A program made the position numbers and the translations under genes. From positions 18,174,969 to 18,238,968 of the forward strand of contig CM033752.1 in assembly GCA_019671005.1 (NCBI GenBank): a DNA stretch of 64,000 nucleotides. Reading direction: 5' to 3'. Origin of the DNA: Hibiscus mutabilis. Its lineage: Eukaryota; Streptophyta; Magnoliopsida; Malvales; Malvaceae. The notes under the pieces were generated by a model that saw nothing but the letters and a program-made list of their open reading frames with translations, searched no databases and was not told the origin of the DNA. The first letter of the stretch is position 1, and every line of letters begins with the position of its first letter. This document shows positions 1 to 11,860 of the stretch, one piece after another.

Positions 1-1333
1 TGTCAAATGCAAATACAACCTCGAGAAACTTTTTCTCGATTGTGGTGTAGCTAAGCTGGGCATTATTCAACGTCTGGTTGGCTTCATGGATGGTACGAAA
101 ACTTTTGCCATGCCTCTATCCTAATACAGCTCCAATGGCATAGTCACTGGCATCACACATGAACTCAAATGGCTCACTCCAATCTGGTGCCATGACTATG
201 GGGGCATTAATCAACATGTCTTTAAGTTCCTGAAACGCTTTTAAACAAGAATCATCAAATACAAAAGTGTTATTTTGTTCTAAAGTAAGCATAAAGGTTT
301 AGAAATTTTTTGAGAAATCTTTAATAAAACGACAATAAAAACATGTATGTCCCAACAAACTTCTGATACCTTTTATGCTTGTAGGAGGTGGCAATTGTTT
401 GATTACCTCCACATTTTCCTTGTCTACTTCTAGGCCTCTCTTGCTTACTTTATGACAGAACTATGCATTCCTTCACCATGAAGTGGCATTTTTCTTAGTC
501 CAAGACCAGGTTAGTCTCAATACATCTCCGAAAAACAAGCTCCAAACACTGAAGGCATTCCTTGAATGTTTTGCCAAACACTGAGAAGTCATCCATGAAA
601 ACTTCAAGATTATTTTCAATCATGTTTGAGAAAATTGACATCATACAACAATGAAATGTTGCTGGAGCATTACACAATCCAAAAGGCATTCTTCCAAAAG
701 TGAATGTCCTATATGGACAAGTGAATGTAGTCTTCTCCTGATCTTCTAGAACGATGGCAATTTGATTGTAGCCCGAGTAGCCATCTAGGAAGCAATAAAA
801 TGCCTTACCTGCCAATTTGTCCAGCATCTGATCGATGAAGGGTAATGGAAAGTGGTATTTCCTGGTGGCATTGTTTAGCTTCCTGTAATATATACACACT
901 CTCTATCCTGTGATAGTTCTAGAGGGATCAACTCATCTTTACTGTTTTGAGCCATGGTCATTCCACCATTCTTTGGCACGCAATTCACTGAGGTAACCCA
1001 TGAGCTATCTGAAATAGGATAAATTATCCCAACATCCAGCCACTTGATAACTTCTTTTTTAACTACCTCTTTCATGCTAAGAATCAATCTTCTCTGGGCC
1101 TCAACTGTTTTGCCATGGTAATCCTCCAAAATAATTTTGTGAATACAAATAGTCGGGTTTATTCCTCGAATGTTAGCTAAGGTCCATCCCAAAGCTTGCT
1201 TGTAATTGCCTAGAATTTCCAGTAGTCTTTCCTCCTGATTATTAGTTAGATCAGCAGCAATGATCACTGGCAAAGTTGAATTTTTACCTAAGTAAGCATA
1301 TTTGAGGTGGTATGGCAAAGTTTTTAGTTCCAA
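1..1333 (-). pseudogene. Athila-like reverse transcriptase and RNase H (broken)
   Basis: Degenerate pol. The finger part of RT lies near 875-1333 (EVVKKEVIKWLDVGIIYPIS, then a WVTSVNCVPKNGGMT stretch), the palm near 495-899 with DGYSGYNQI, FGRMPFGLCNAPATF and the catalytic box FMDD, which keeps both aspartates. Further down the strand (about 100-200) is the RNase H start, MCDASDYAIGAVLG, with its first catalytic Asp, and at 1-120 FRTIHEANQTLNNAQLSYTT. The frames change near 885 and several stops interrupt the spacer between RT and RNase H (about 300-490). RNase H is cut by the window edge. In a living element this enzyme would copy the element RNA into DNA in the virus-like particle; here it cannot be translated. 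Confidence 0.85.
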
Positions 1334-1655
1334 TTTTGGTGGCTCCTCAATAGATGGTTTTGGTTCCTTGATTTATCTGCCAGCCAATTCCAGTGGCTCT
1401 GGCTATCCAAAGTAACTTACAATTTCATGCTCTAAGTTTTAGTTTTTTCACTCGTCTTAACATTGTCATCCAATTCTCTAGCATCGTCATCTGGGTCTTG
1501 GCAAATCTTTACCACATCAACTTTGAAAATAGACTACATCATCTCATCAGCGTGGCATTCTTAAGGTTTATTTGCGCATTTAAGAGCTAGAAACACATTA
1601 AACGTAACATGTTGGTCATTCATGCGCATAGTACGTTTACCTTTATGAACATTAA

Positions 1656-1898
1656 TTAAGGCTTTACACGTGGCAAGGAATGGTCTGTCCCATAATGTAA
1701 AATGATAAAATCATTTGGAAATATAAATTTGTCTACCTTTACCAACATATCCTCAATCTTACCCTTATGATTTGCAAAAGATTGGTCTGCCAGCTGAAGT
1801 GTTACCGTGGTAGGCCTTGATTCAATGTAGAGCTTTCTAAAAGCATACATTAGCATCAAATTGATGCTGACTCCTAGGTCACATAGTGCTTTACCCAT
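1656..1898 (-). pseudogene. Athila-like aspartic protease fragment
   Basis: About 80 residues of the retropepsin domain. The active-site region reads ALCDLGVSINLM, where the family normally has ALCDLGASINLMP, so the catalytic Asp is kept and the following Ala is Val. The flap side (LQLADQSFANHKGKIEDM, then VDKFIFPNDFIIL) is recognisable. It sits between gag (right) and RT (left), the normal Ty3/Gypsy order. The stretch 1334-1655 between protease and RT is spacer with no intact frame. It would cut the Gag-Pol polyprotein in an active element. Confidence 0.8.
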
Positions 1899-2769
1899 GA
1901 ATCTATTGCCAATGGTACATGAAATAGTGAAACTTCATAGATCTTTTAGCTTTGGTGGCAATCAATTGAGTATCATTGCACTACATCCCTTAGTAAGAGC
2001 TATATTCTCAAAATCACCCAATTGCCTCTTTTTTTTACAGAATATCCTTCATGATTTTGTCATAATTGGGCATTTGCTCGAGAACTTCCACTAATGGTAT
2101 ATTAATCTGTACTTGTTTAAGAACTTCCAAGAAGCGCTTAACTGCTGGTCTTGTTTGTGCTTCTAAAGCCTTTGAGGAAAAGGTGGAGGTGGATAAGCGA
2201 ATACCGATTCTACTAGCTTTGCCTAGGGTTTGGTGGCATCCAACTAAGGTTTGGCATTGTTCGTACTCACTTTTTTTTCTCTACTTCTTTTGCCTCATCT
2301 ACTAATACCTTCTCTTCATCCTAGCAATTAATTGGTTGCTTGATAGGTGTTTTAGCCTCGCATTGCTTACCACTCCGAAGAGTAACTGCTTTGCATTGTT
2401 TATTGCCTTTTTACTGAGCATCTTTCGTATCACTTGGAAAAGTTCCCTGTGCTCTATTATTGAGTGCATTGGCAATCTATCCGATCTAATATTCCAAGTT
2501 TTGCATAGATGCTTCCAAACTCTGGATAGTTGCATGATTCTTCTACATGTACTCTGCCAAAGTCCCCAAGTTTGTTCTTTGTCCTGCATGAAAATTATTT
2601 TGTGATCTTTGTGGCATTGCATTCTGGTTGTAACATTGCTTCGCATTGTTATTTTGACGTTGGGCATTGAACTATTTACTCCTTAGTTTCCAAAGATAAG
2701 TTCGGGTACTACTTCCAACCTGCATTGTAAGTGTTGGAATTAAGATTATAATTACAATTGAAATTGCTA
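1899..2769 (-). pseudogene. Degenerate gag C-terminus and gag-protease linker
   Basis: Joins the zinc-knuckle end of gag to the protease. The reverse frame around 2302-2667 is open but low in recognisable content apart from Athila-like linker composition; several frameshifts are needed to read through. I can only support this as part of the element by position. Confidence 0.5.
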
Positions 2770-3823
2770 ACAAAATTCAGTGACTCTAGGTTGGTTGGGC
2801 AATCTTCCATAAGTTGATCCTCTCCGCATATCATGCAGAATGGGTCTAATACCTTACTTCTTCATTACTCTTTTGCAATGTTTTCACAATGCTAGTAAGA
2901 TTGGAAATTTGAGCTTTAATAGATGTTAGTGCATCAAGCTCTAATTTTCCACCAGTTTTTGTCCCAGTTCCTAGTCTGGCAGTAAGATACTGGTAGTCCT
3001 TACTTGAAATCCTTTCAGGGATGTCAAATGCCTCCGTATAATTTTTGTCAAGCAGCGAACCATTTGCCGAAGCATCAATAATAGTCTTGGTATGAGCATT
3101 GATTACATTGTAGAAGGTCTCTATCTGGGCCAAATTTAGGAATCCGTGCATGGGACACCTCCTCAATAGGTCCTTGAATAGCTCCCAGGCATCATATAAG
3201 GTCTCATCATTAGCTACCTAAATGTAATCATCTCAATCCTCAGCTTGGTATTAAGTTTAGGTGGCTGAAATTGCAGCAGAAACGTCTAGCATAGATCTCC
3301 CCATGAGGTAATAGAACCAGGTGGCAGAGAACTTAGCCATATTTTTGCTTTTTTTCTCATGGAAAATGTGAACAATTTTAGCTTCACTATATCTTCAGAT
3401 ACACTAGGTTGCTAAAATAGTTGGCGAACTTCCATAAATTGCTTCAAGTGTTACGTCGGGTCTCTAGTAGGCGCTTCAATAAATTGTCTTACATTTAAAA
3501 GCGTATGTATCATTACCGGTTTAAGTTCAAAATTAGGTGTATTTACCTCGGGACAAATCATACATGGCATCAAATTGTCCATATTTGGTGCCAAGTGTTC
3601 CTTAATAGGTCTCTCTTCCTCCACATCAATGGTTGGGGCAACATGAGCAGTCGGTATCCCATTTTGTATTGGTGGATACTCCTGATTGTTTTGGGTCATT
3701 ATTAACTCCTCCATTGCCTTGTTGAGCCATCTCTCGGGCTTTTCTTTTTAACCTACATAGGGTTTTTTCAATCTCTGGGTCGTATGGCCACACACCACAG
3801 GGCGGTTCCTGGTCACACACCAA
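2770..3823 (-). pseudogene. Athila-like gag (broken)
   Basis: Structural capsid gene of the element. The N-terminal part (3451-3823) has NFELKPVMIHTLLNVRQFIE; after a stop and frame change the capsid core continues around 3180-3450 with KAKIWLSSLPPGSITSW and FLLQFQPPKLNTKLR; the C-terminal part (2846-3166) has the highly typical CPMHGFLNLAQIETFYN and DASANGSLLDKNYTEAF. A zinc-knuckle remnant near 2800-2840 reads CMICGEDQLMEDC; the usual central His is missing. At least three in-frame breaks make it a pseudogene. Order and spacing to the primer site at 3885 fit a 5' gag. Confidence 0.85.
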
Positions 3824-3884
3824 AAAAACAAATAAATAAAATAAAACAAAAACAAGTAAAAATCAAAACAATAAATTTCGTTGC

Positions 3885-3903
3885 AATCCCTAGCAACGGC
3901 GAC
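3885..3903 (-). other. Primer-binding site, tRNA-Asp type (degenerate)
   Basis: On the reverse strand this reads TCGCCGTTGCTAGGGATT, a slightly decayed form of the TGGCGCCGTTGCCGGGGA site used by Athila/Tat elements. It sits directly inside the LTR boundary. Confidence 0.75.
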
Positions 3904-3910
3904 AAAAACT

Positions 3911-4315
3911 TGTCGACTTTGCTAACGCTTGGTAAGAGATTGAATATTTAGTGTAAAAGTACAAGAAGGGTGAGTCTATTGCGTGTAAGTATGCATGTTC
4001 AACAAGTAATACAATAGTAAGTTGAGTAACGAATCCATAAGGATTGACCAAGAACTTGATTGCTCAATATTTTACTTGTTCAAGGGGAACGAGAGTGTTT
4101 GAAAATGATTTGGGATTTTGATTTAAAAGATAGTTTAAAAAAGTGATAAAAGTGGAAACAATTTGGCAAACAAAAAGGTATTCAATTGAGTGATGAGTGT
4201 TGGTAAGGGATATATGGATTTCACGCTAGCTATGTTAGTTATTAATAATGCTCTGTCTTGGATTTATTACCGAGCAAATTTAAAAATAGTATTACCTCTG
4301 TCGACGACAACACCC
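3911..4315 (-). repeat. Athila-like 5' LTR, partial
   Basis: Sequence outward of the primer site, beginning TGTCGAC on the forward strand. It is cut at 4316 by the TGTAACACCC end of the next element. The matching 3' LTR is outside the window. Confidence 0.65.
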
Positions 4316-4619
4316 TGTAACACCCATAAAGTATACTCATAGTTGAATATACATTATATATGTTACTTAAACATGCTACTAAAAGTTAAGCTTAATTTAT
4401 TTATCCCTATACGATTCATCATCTAGCTGATTATTTAAACTATCATTATAATTCAATTTAATGCATCATATACTATCAGTAATTAAATAGTTTACATACC
4501 CACTACAGATTATCATAATTTAGAATGTCTTACTGATGTTCTGCATATTGTAGCTTGAACAGCATGCTTGACTCCTATTCAAGTGCTCCAAATTGACCTA
4601 CGTGTGAAACAATCACACG

Positions 4620-4642
4620 CTAAATACGAACTTAGTGAGGCA
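4620..4642 (-). other. Stem-loop module before acceptor (element 1)
   Basis: CTAAATACGAACTTAG followed by TGAGGCA. The other LTR has CTTAGTACGAACTTAG (9793-9808). Each is one change away from a perfect 6-bp stem with loop ACGA. The strip CTTAGTGAGGCA (4631-4642) has a perfect 12-bp reverse complement at 5611-5622. Confidence 0.55.
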
Positions 4643-4797
4643 GTTAAACTTATTTATTTTAAAAGCATGAAATAATGTAATACAGTATGTCATATATAAA
4701 GTGCATTTTGTTTTCTCTATAACATGGCAAGTATAGCACAATATACATATGTCATGTATCATAACTATTATATAAATCATGATATTATTTCATAATA

Positions 4798-4998
4798 TAT
4801 TCTCTACCATGGATATGTTTTCATCATGTAATCATTTACATATCATGAACTCTATCATGGTCATGCTTTCATTATGCCATCATTTGCATAACATGTATTC
4901 TATCATGGACATGTTTTCATTATGCCATCATTTGCATAACATGTATTCTATCATGGTTATGCTTTCATTATGCAATCATTTGCATATCATGTCTTTCA
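4798..4998. repeat. 48-bp minisatellite, about 4 copies
   Basis: Unit begins TCTATCATGGACATG and repeats every 48 bp with substitutions; the second LTR has the same array at about 9968-10167. It lies inside the predicted LTR intron. The apparent forward reading frame across it is a by-product of a period divisible by three. Confidence 0.85.
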
Positions 4999-5017
4999 TG
5001 TAATCGTCTTGTGATCA

Positions 5018-5180
5018 TACTGGCTGAAAAGTCCTTTAAGACTCCGTAGCCTTTTATACTGGCTGAAAAGTCCTTTAAGACTCCGTAGCCTTTTATACTG
5101 GCTGAAAAGTCCTTTAAGACTCCATAGTCTTAATACTTCTGGCTGAAAAGTCCTTTAAGACTCAATAGCCTTAATACTTA
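5018..5180. repeat. About 39-bp minisatellite, 4 copies
   Basis: Unit TACTGGCTGAAAAGTCCTTT plus AAGACTCCGTAGCCTT. Four copies here and five at 10190-10392 in the other LTR, so copy number differs between the two LTRs of one element. Confidence 0.85.
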
Positions 5181-5610
5181 AGTATGTACTCGAGGACGCT
5201 CTTTGCTCCTCATAAAAGGACGCTCTTTGCTTCTTATAATCGCACCTCTTTAATGCTTTTGGCACCATGGGCGTGGATCCCCAGGTGCAACACCAAGGGT
5301 GTGGGTCCCCAAGGTGGTTACTTGTTTCATTTTAATCATATCATTATTCATGTAATTCATGTATCATATTGTCATATGAATCGTGTATCATCACTATCAT
5401 GTAATTCAAGTAAGCATAATGCATCATCATTTATGTATACAATAGTTCATACCTTGTACTCCATCAAGCTTTCCATGCAAGTCAAGCATCATATCACGTA
5501 TTATAAAGTAATGTAAGGTCAATTTTAATCATGGGTCGACTTATCACAAGTCTTCCCCTTTTTAATAAAACATACATATAGAAATGCACTCACCTGGGCA
5601 TGTAACAGTT

Positions 5611-5622
5611 TGCCTCACTAAG
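5611..5622 (-). other. Long-range complement of the hairpin flank
   Basis: TGCCTCACTAAG on the forward strand, exact reverse complement of 4631-4642. In element sense it is the end of the exon-like stretch, 15 nt before the donor CAG/GTGAGT. Confidence 0.5.
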
Positions 5623-8357
5623 TCTTACTTAATCCTTTTCCCTCATAACACCTCGAATCCTCTTTGATTCATATACGACTTCGTTAACCACATAAATATA
5701 AATATAAATATCATTTGTTAGATTCAAATCTAACAATATTTTAAATATTCGAATATATGAAATTTCCAAAACTTTTCCTTCCTTCCTTAGACTGTCCAAA
5801 AATTCATTTTGGTCCCCAATTGACCACTTTGAACTTCAAATAATTCCTCCAAGCTTTCTAACAACCATTAGATACCAAATGTCTCAATTTCCATTTTCTG
5901 GCAGCTTGCACTACCTTCAAAGATTTATTTCTATGAAATAATATAAAACATGGAAATCGATTCCGTTTATTCTGAAAGAAACTAGATTCAATAAGCTTTT
6001 CAACCATATAAACTAATAGTCTAGATTCAACTTGTACGATTTATGACGAATTTTCAAAGTCAATTTCTAGTACTAATTTCGGAACAGACCGCCATATTGT
6101 TTTCTGACCTTTCACCACTTAAAAATTCAGATATTTTTACTCAGGACTCGAAATCAGTTATGTTTGTTGGAAACGAAACTAGACGAACAAATCTTTACAT
6201 CGGTATAAAATTCATCATCTAACCATTTTTGTAGAATTTATGGTGAATTTTAAAACTTACTGCAAAATCCAGTTTTCTACACAACTTCCATAAATAACTT
6301 CAAACTTTATACTGGTTTCTCCTTACTTTGCTATTTGTCAATTTGGTCCCCTTAATTGATTCAAACCACTAATGTATCACTTTCTTCGTCAGATAATTAT
6401 TCAAAAATAATTCCCTATAATTTTTTGTTCTTTACGAAATAGTCACTAAAAATGCAAAGATAAGGATTCAAGCTTCTTAACTTTGCAAATTAGTCCTCAA
6501 ATTAACATTACTACTTGAATTCTATTATTTCAACTAAAATAAGATTTAGTACTTCTCTAAAATCTCATTTCCGAATTGGTCACTTTGTCAATTTGTCAAA
6601 ATGGTCACTAACTCCATTTAACATCGGTTTTGCATTCTAACTTCAATTTCACATCTCCAACATCAATAATAACATAAATACACTTCAATTCCATACAAAT
6701 TCAGATTTGGTCCTCAAACTTTTAAGATTGCCAAAATGGTCTTGATACCTTTAATTTAAGGTTTTGCTTCCAAACAACAAATCAAGCTTACTAAATCATA
6801 GCTCCGACATCACAAACCCTAAATCAAACTTGAATCCATAAACCCTAATCATCTTCATACAAAATAAAATATGTAGGGTTTAAAAATCCCAACTCAAAAC
6901 ATGATTTTATCATCATAACAACTTAATTTCAACTTAAATTTCATCATGAAATCACAAAAACTCAAAACCCCCAATTTAGTCCATAAACCCTAGTTTCTTT
7001 CTCATGAAAATTCTCATCAATCAAGCATGTATTACATGAATTATTTACACCAAAAGATAGAGCTTAAAGAGTAGAACAACTTTGTAGTTGAAAAGATTAC
7101 CTGAAAATCGAGTTTCGGGGCTTGAATCGAGCTTAGAAAATTTTCTCCATATTTCTCTCTTTCTCCCCTCATTTTCGAAATTGTAGATGAATAAATATTC
7201 ATCTTTTTTGACCATTTTGTTTTTAATTCTTCTACATATGCCACTTGTATTATAAAAATGAATTTTAAATTCATTTAAATAGGGAAATTACAATATTGCC
7301 CTTTTATCCAACGGTTAGATTGATCTTATCATCAATCAAGGGCCAAGATTAAATCTTCCATTTACTTCTTACAAAAATGCCCTTGTAACTTTTTAAATAT
7401 TTCCAAAATGCCATTGGGGCTAAATGACCAATTTGCCCTCTAACTAAACTTTATTTACTCACATGTCTAAAAAAATTGTCATTCCATAAAAATTGAACCA
7501 AATTGGTTCCAATCTAACCGACCATCTCCCGAAATAACTTAGATTTTTATTTATGGCATTTATTCAGTCTAAATATTCGAATTTCACTCAATACGATTTC
7601 CAAATTTTCTTCATTTGAACTTTAAAGCTTTATAGCCACTAATATAAGGCTCGTACGAAAAATTCGAGTAACACAAAAATGCCATTCTTAAGGGTGAACT
7701 ATTCATTTACGGGGTTAAAATACATAACTTTTGAAAATTATACTTTGGTCCCTGAACTTTTCCAAAGTTTATACTTTGGCCACAAAACTTTCAAAATTTT
7801 TAGTTGGTCACTGGACTTCAATTCCCATTTCAATTTTCCTCAAATTTTTACCAAACTTTGAAAGTACCCAATTCAGCTCACTATCTATCACATGATACTT
7901 TTAAACCTTAAAAATTTCCTTTCATAAAGACTTATACTGAATTTTCTTAACTCAGTCTATTATTTCGATAATTATTGAAAATCTTCATAGCATAAGGTTT
8001 CTCATAGAAATCCTTTATTTGAAATCCATGTGAATATTTTCTACTTTTACTAAGTCCAAAATGTCGATCATAAACATTTTTATGGGACCTTCCCAAAGGT
8101 CACTCATCCTAATATTTTTCTGGCCTAAGTACGCTTAACAATTTCATTCGATCCAAATTCGATACCATCTATTGTATCTTAATTCTCAAAACTGATATCA
8201 AGGTTCTTATTTCGATCATATTCACCCTTTATACTGAATAAAATCACTTGTTGGGGAAATTTACACTTTAGTCCACAAACTTTTCCAAAGTTTATACTTT
8301 AACCCCTAAACTTTCAAAAATTTATATTTTGTTCACAAGCCAAAATTTGGGATATTA

Positions 8358-9488
8358 TAATTCCTCCCCCTTAAGAAAATTTGTCCTCGAATTTTCAATG
8401 CATACCTATTCCAAACAGGATTTCTTGTTCCTATACTTAAGCTTCTTACTGCACCAGTAGCTCAATCCAGGTAAAAATCGGAAAAAAGTTCATACTTTCT
8501 TTCATTTTTACTGATACGGGTATCTCATTATAACCCTTGTAATCCGAGACTCTTTTTCTTTTCTAGAAACATTTCTAGGGAAATTTCAATTAGTCGGAAC
8601 AATCCTCAACTAAACACACTTCCTTTGACTTCATTAAGGAACTAATTCCTTTTAAAAATTTAAACGTTTCTTCTTATAATCACTTCTACCTTGTGCACAG
8701 ATAACCAACTTATCTAAATTACACTTCAGATTCCCAATATGATACCTTCATATTACCTTCTAGTATTTGATCACTTAGATCATTAGAAAACCTTCTTTCC
8801 AATAATCCACATTATTTGAATGCTTGTCATACTCATTATCTTATATTACTATTTGTCTTTATCAAAACCTTTCTGAAAAGATATCTTAGCTTATCCATTA
8901 CACTTCAGCCCTATCTTTATAAGGCTTTGCTATCAACCATTGAGGTAGAATTAACCTGACTTATTTGAATACTCTTTGGTTACAAGTTCAATACACTTTA
9001 TCGATACTAGACTTCCAATCTTGTTTAGTATGTACTCAAATATCACTTTCATCATACTTTTATTCCAAATTCTTTGTCTTCTTGATCTATCAGGCCTCAC
9101 AATTGACATCTTATAATACTAATGTCACCTTAAGGAATAATCCTTCTTACTCATTCGTATCCGAGTATCTTATAATTATTGTACCATCTCTTTACTATGC
9201 ATATAACTTATTTTAAACAATAACTAACTTCCAAGCTTATTTTATTGTATCATATCCACTATGGGTCCTTTCTTGACCTCTAAGATTCGTCAACTGACGA
9301 AATCCATTATTGTTTTACTTTCCTTATTCTAGTATCATTTCACCTTATACTAATGAGGAGCATCATCAAGTCATACAATCAGTACATCAGTAATATGACA
9401 TCCTAGGGGCATGTATTTACTGAAAACTCCATATCAAACTTGGTTTAGCATCCAGAACCGGGTAAACCTTTGCTTTGATACCAATAAA
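8358..9488 (-). other. Internal region of element 1, no genes
   Basis: Only 1131 bp between polypurine tract (8363-8372, AAGGGGGAGG on the reverse strand) and primer site. No gag, protease, RT, RNase H or integrase motif is visible in any frame. The sequence next to the primer site resembles the leader of the chromovirus at 17770-17850 (GAACCGGNTAAACC), so it probably derives from a chromovirus. Confidence 0.7.
9472..9483 (-). other. Primer-binding site, tRNA-iMet type
   Basis: Reverse strand TGGTATCAAAGC, one change from TGGTATCAGAGC, the complement of initiator tRNA-Met 3' end. It lies 5 bp from the LTR. Confidence 0.85.
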
Positions 9489-10861
9489 TGTAACACCCAT
9501 AAAGTATACTCGTAGTTGAATATACATTATAGATGTTACTTAGACATACTACTGAAAGTTAAGCTTAATTTTTTTATCCCCATACGATTCATCATCTAGC
9601 TGATTATTTAAACTATCATTATAATTAAATTTAATGTATCATATACTATCAGTAAATAAATAGTTTACATACCCACTAGAGATTGTCATAATTTAGAATG
9701 TCTTATTGATGTTCTGTAGATTGTAGCTTGAACAGCATGCTTGACTCCTCTTCAAGTGCTCCAACTTGACCTACGTGTGAAGCAATCACACGCTTAGTAC
9801 GAACTTAGTGAGGCAGTTAAACTTATTTATTTTAAAAGCATAAATAATGTAATACAGTATGTCATATATAAAGTGCATTTCGCTTTCTCTATAACAAGGC
9901 AAGTATATCACAATGCACATATGTCATGTATCATAGCTATCATATAAATCATGACATTATTTCATAATATATTCTCTATCATGGATATACTTTCATCATG
10001 TAATCATTTACATATCATGGACTCTATCATGGTCATGCTTTCATTATGCTATCATTTGCATAACATGTATTCTATCATGGACATGTTTTCATTATGCCAT
10101 CATTTGCATAAAATGTATTCTATCATGGTTATGCTTTCATTATGCAATCATTTGCATATCATGTCTTTCATGTAATTGTCTTGTGATCATACTGGCTGAA
10201 AAGTCCTTTATGACTCCGTAGCCTTTTATACTGGCTGAAAAGTCCTTTAAGACTCCATAGCCTTGGATACTGGCTGAAAAGTCCTTTAAGACTCCATAGC
10301 CTTAATACTTCTGGCTGAAAAGTCCTTTAAGACTCTATATCCTTAATACTTCTGGCTGAAAAGTCCTTTAAGACTTCATAGCCTTAATACTTGAGTATGT
10401 ACTCGAGGACGCTCTTTGCTCCTCGTAAAACGACGCTCTTTTCTACTTATAATCGCACCTCTTTAGTGCTCTTGGCACCATGGGCATGGATCCCCAGGTG
10501 CAACACCAATGACGTGGGTCCCCAAGGTGGTTACTTGTTTCATTTTAATCATATCATTATTCATGTAATTCATGTATCATATTGTCATATGAATCATGTA
10601 TCATCACTATCATGAAATTCTTGTTTCATATTATCATATGAATCATGCATCATCACTATCATGTAATTCAAGTAAGAATAATGCATCATCATTTATGCAA
10701 ACCATAGTACGTACCTTGTACTCCATCAAGCTTGCCATGTCAAGTCATGCACATATCACGTATTATAAAGTAATGCAATGTCAATTTTAATCATGCGTCG
10801 ACTTATCAAAAGTCTTCCCCTTTTTAATAAAACATACATATAGAAATGCACTCACCTGGGC
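9489..10861 (-). repeat. 5' LTR of element 1, truncated by nested insertion
   Basis: Copy of 4316-5597 ending at CACCTGGGC, exactly at the predicted exon/intron junction region, where the TGTAACACCC of the next element begins. Contains acceptor (9771), hairpin (9793-9808), CTTAGTGAGGCA (9804-9815), both minisatellites (9968-10167, 10190-10392) and donor (10850-10858). Confidence 0.85.
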
Positions 10862-11324
10862 TGTAACACCCTTTTCCCGTATTCATCATTGAACATGAGA
10901 CAGAGATGTCACAAAACATTTGTAAAAGCATCTATATTTATAATTTGGTAAAAATTTGTTTCTAAAAAATATTACAATTTAGTCTTTATTTACAAATCTA
11001 ATTAATCGCGTAAAGTTTAAACTTTATATTTTCGTCTTCAAATCAGGTTTAATTTCAGGCGGAAACTTATCAATTTAATTCGACTTTATATAATTAGTGA
11101 AATTGCCTAAAAACTGCCTGATTCAAAATTCATCTAGATTCCAAATAAAATACAATTTATATCAGAGCATGCATAACCTTTTAATAAACATGGCAACTAG
11201 TGAATATCAAACAACCTTAAACATTATATTACTGATACGGATGTACCTGTTCTTCATAGATGATGTTCACTAGTAGTCCTTACTCCAAACGCTCCTCTTT
11301 TCCTACGCGTGAAACAGTCACACG

Positions 11325-11347
11325 CTAAGTATTTACTTAGTGAGGCA
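11325..11347 (-). other. Stem-loop module before acceptor (element A)
   Basis: CTAAGTATTTACTTAG is a perfect 7-bp inverted repeat with a 2-nt loop, followed by TGAGGCA. The strip 11336-11347 (CTTAGTGAGGCA) is the exact reverse complement of 12210-12221. Confidence 0.6.
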
Positions 11348-11689
11348 ATAATTCAAATTCAAGTGCAATTGTCATAATATAATTGTCAATATTAATGATT
11401 CACAATGCATATGACCAACTTACCATTACATGCTCATTAACATAAATAAATATGTAATAGCATATATGTATATCAAAGTGATAAGATTAGATCTTACCAA
11501 TACCGTTGTCATTTCCATCCGTAAGCTTTCAATGCTTACCAATACCTTCTTTCCATTTCTACCTACAAGCTTTCAAGCTTATCTTTCTGTTTCTTTTTAT
11601 TCTTTTCAATTTATTTAGCCCAAGGTATCAAATTAAGAGATTCTATGTACACGAGTCATCCTCCCTATACTTACTTGAGTATAGTGTAT

Positions 11690-11860
11690 TATAGCACTCT
11701 ACCGGGAGTGCTTAGCACAGAAGTGCTTCAGTATACTTACCGAAGTATACCATTAATGGAATTTGCACTTTACTTGAAGTGTTTAGAATAAATTTTCACT
11801 TTGCCTGAAGTGCTTAGAATAAATTTGCACTTTACCTGAACTGCTTAGAATATTTATACA
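11690..11860. repeat. Cluster of short inverted repeats in LTR A
   Basis: Repeated units such as GCACTTTACTTGAAGTGC and AGTATACTTACCGAAGTATAC, each a small palindrome, repeated several times about 40 bp apart. Same cluster at about 18680-18800 and 23880-24010. It lies in the predicted intron. Confidence 0.75.

Larger units (their letters stand above)
1..4315 (-). mobile_element. Athila-like Ty3/Gypsy retrotransposon, truncated
   Basis: Reverse-strand element reading, from right to left, LTR fragment, primer-binding site, gag, protease, reverse transcriptase and RNase H, and running off the left edge. The gag style (CPMHGFLNLAQIETFYN, DASANGSLLDKNYTEAFDI), the RT box FMDDFSVFG and a tRNA-Asp type primer site all point to the Athila/Tat side of Ty3/Gypsy rather than to chromoviruses. 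The reading frames are broken by many stops, so the copy is dead. Its LTR is interrupted at 4316 by the next element; no continuation of it is seen further right. Confidence 0.85.
4598..5593 (-). promoter_or_regulatory. Predicted LTR intron, element 1 left LTR
   Basis: In element sense: donor CCCAG/GTGAGTGCAT (junction 5593/5594) and acceptor TTGTTTCACACGTAG/GTC (AG at 4599-4598), giving 996 nt. Both minisatellite arrays lie inside. Predicted from consensus only; the right LTR (9771-10855) keeps the same two sites. Confidence 0.45.
4316..8357 (-). repeat. 3' LTR of element 1 (4042 bp)
   Basis: Runs from TGTAACACCC to GGGATATTA; the expected terminal TCA is TTA, a single transition. Followed by a polypurine tract. 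In element sense it contains an early donor (TTTTCAG/GTAATC, GT at 7100-7099), a conserved exon-like stretch ending CTTAGTGAGGCA then CAG/GTGAGT (5588-5596), two minisatellites, a hairpin (4620-4635) and an acceptor (4598). Confidence 0.85.
4316..10861 (-). mobile_element. Non-autonomous element with 4-kb LTRs (element 1)
   Basis: Two direct repeats starting TGTAACACCCATAAAGTATA (4316 and 9489) flank an internal region of only 1131 bp. Primer site next to the right LTR and polypurine tract next to the left LTR put it on the reverse strand. No gag or pol is recognisable. The right (5') LTR is cut after 1373 bp by the nested element at 10862. LTR starts agree closely, with scattered substitutions by eye. 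Confidence 0.85.

Noticed and set aside
4779..5003. Open frame with a repeated 16-residue peptide (also 9951-10175)
   Set aside because: By-product of the 48-bp minisatellite, on the strand opposite to the element.
5018..5180. Regular repeats that might suggest a CRISPR array (also 30300-30520 and 43070-43340)
   Set aside because: Units are contiguous tandem copies without unique spacers, in plant LTRs.
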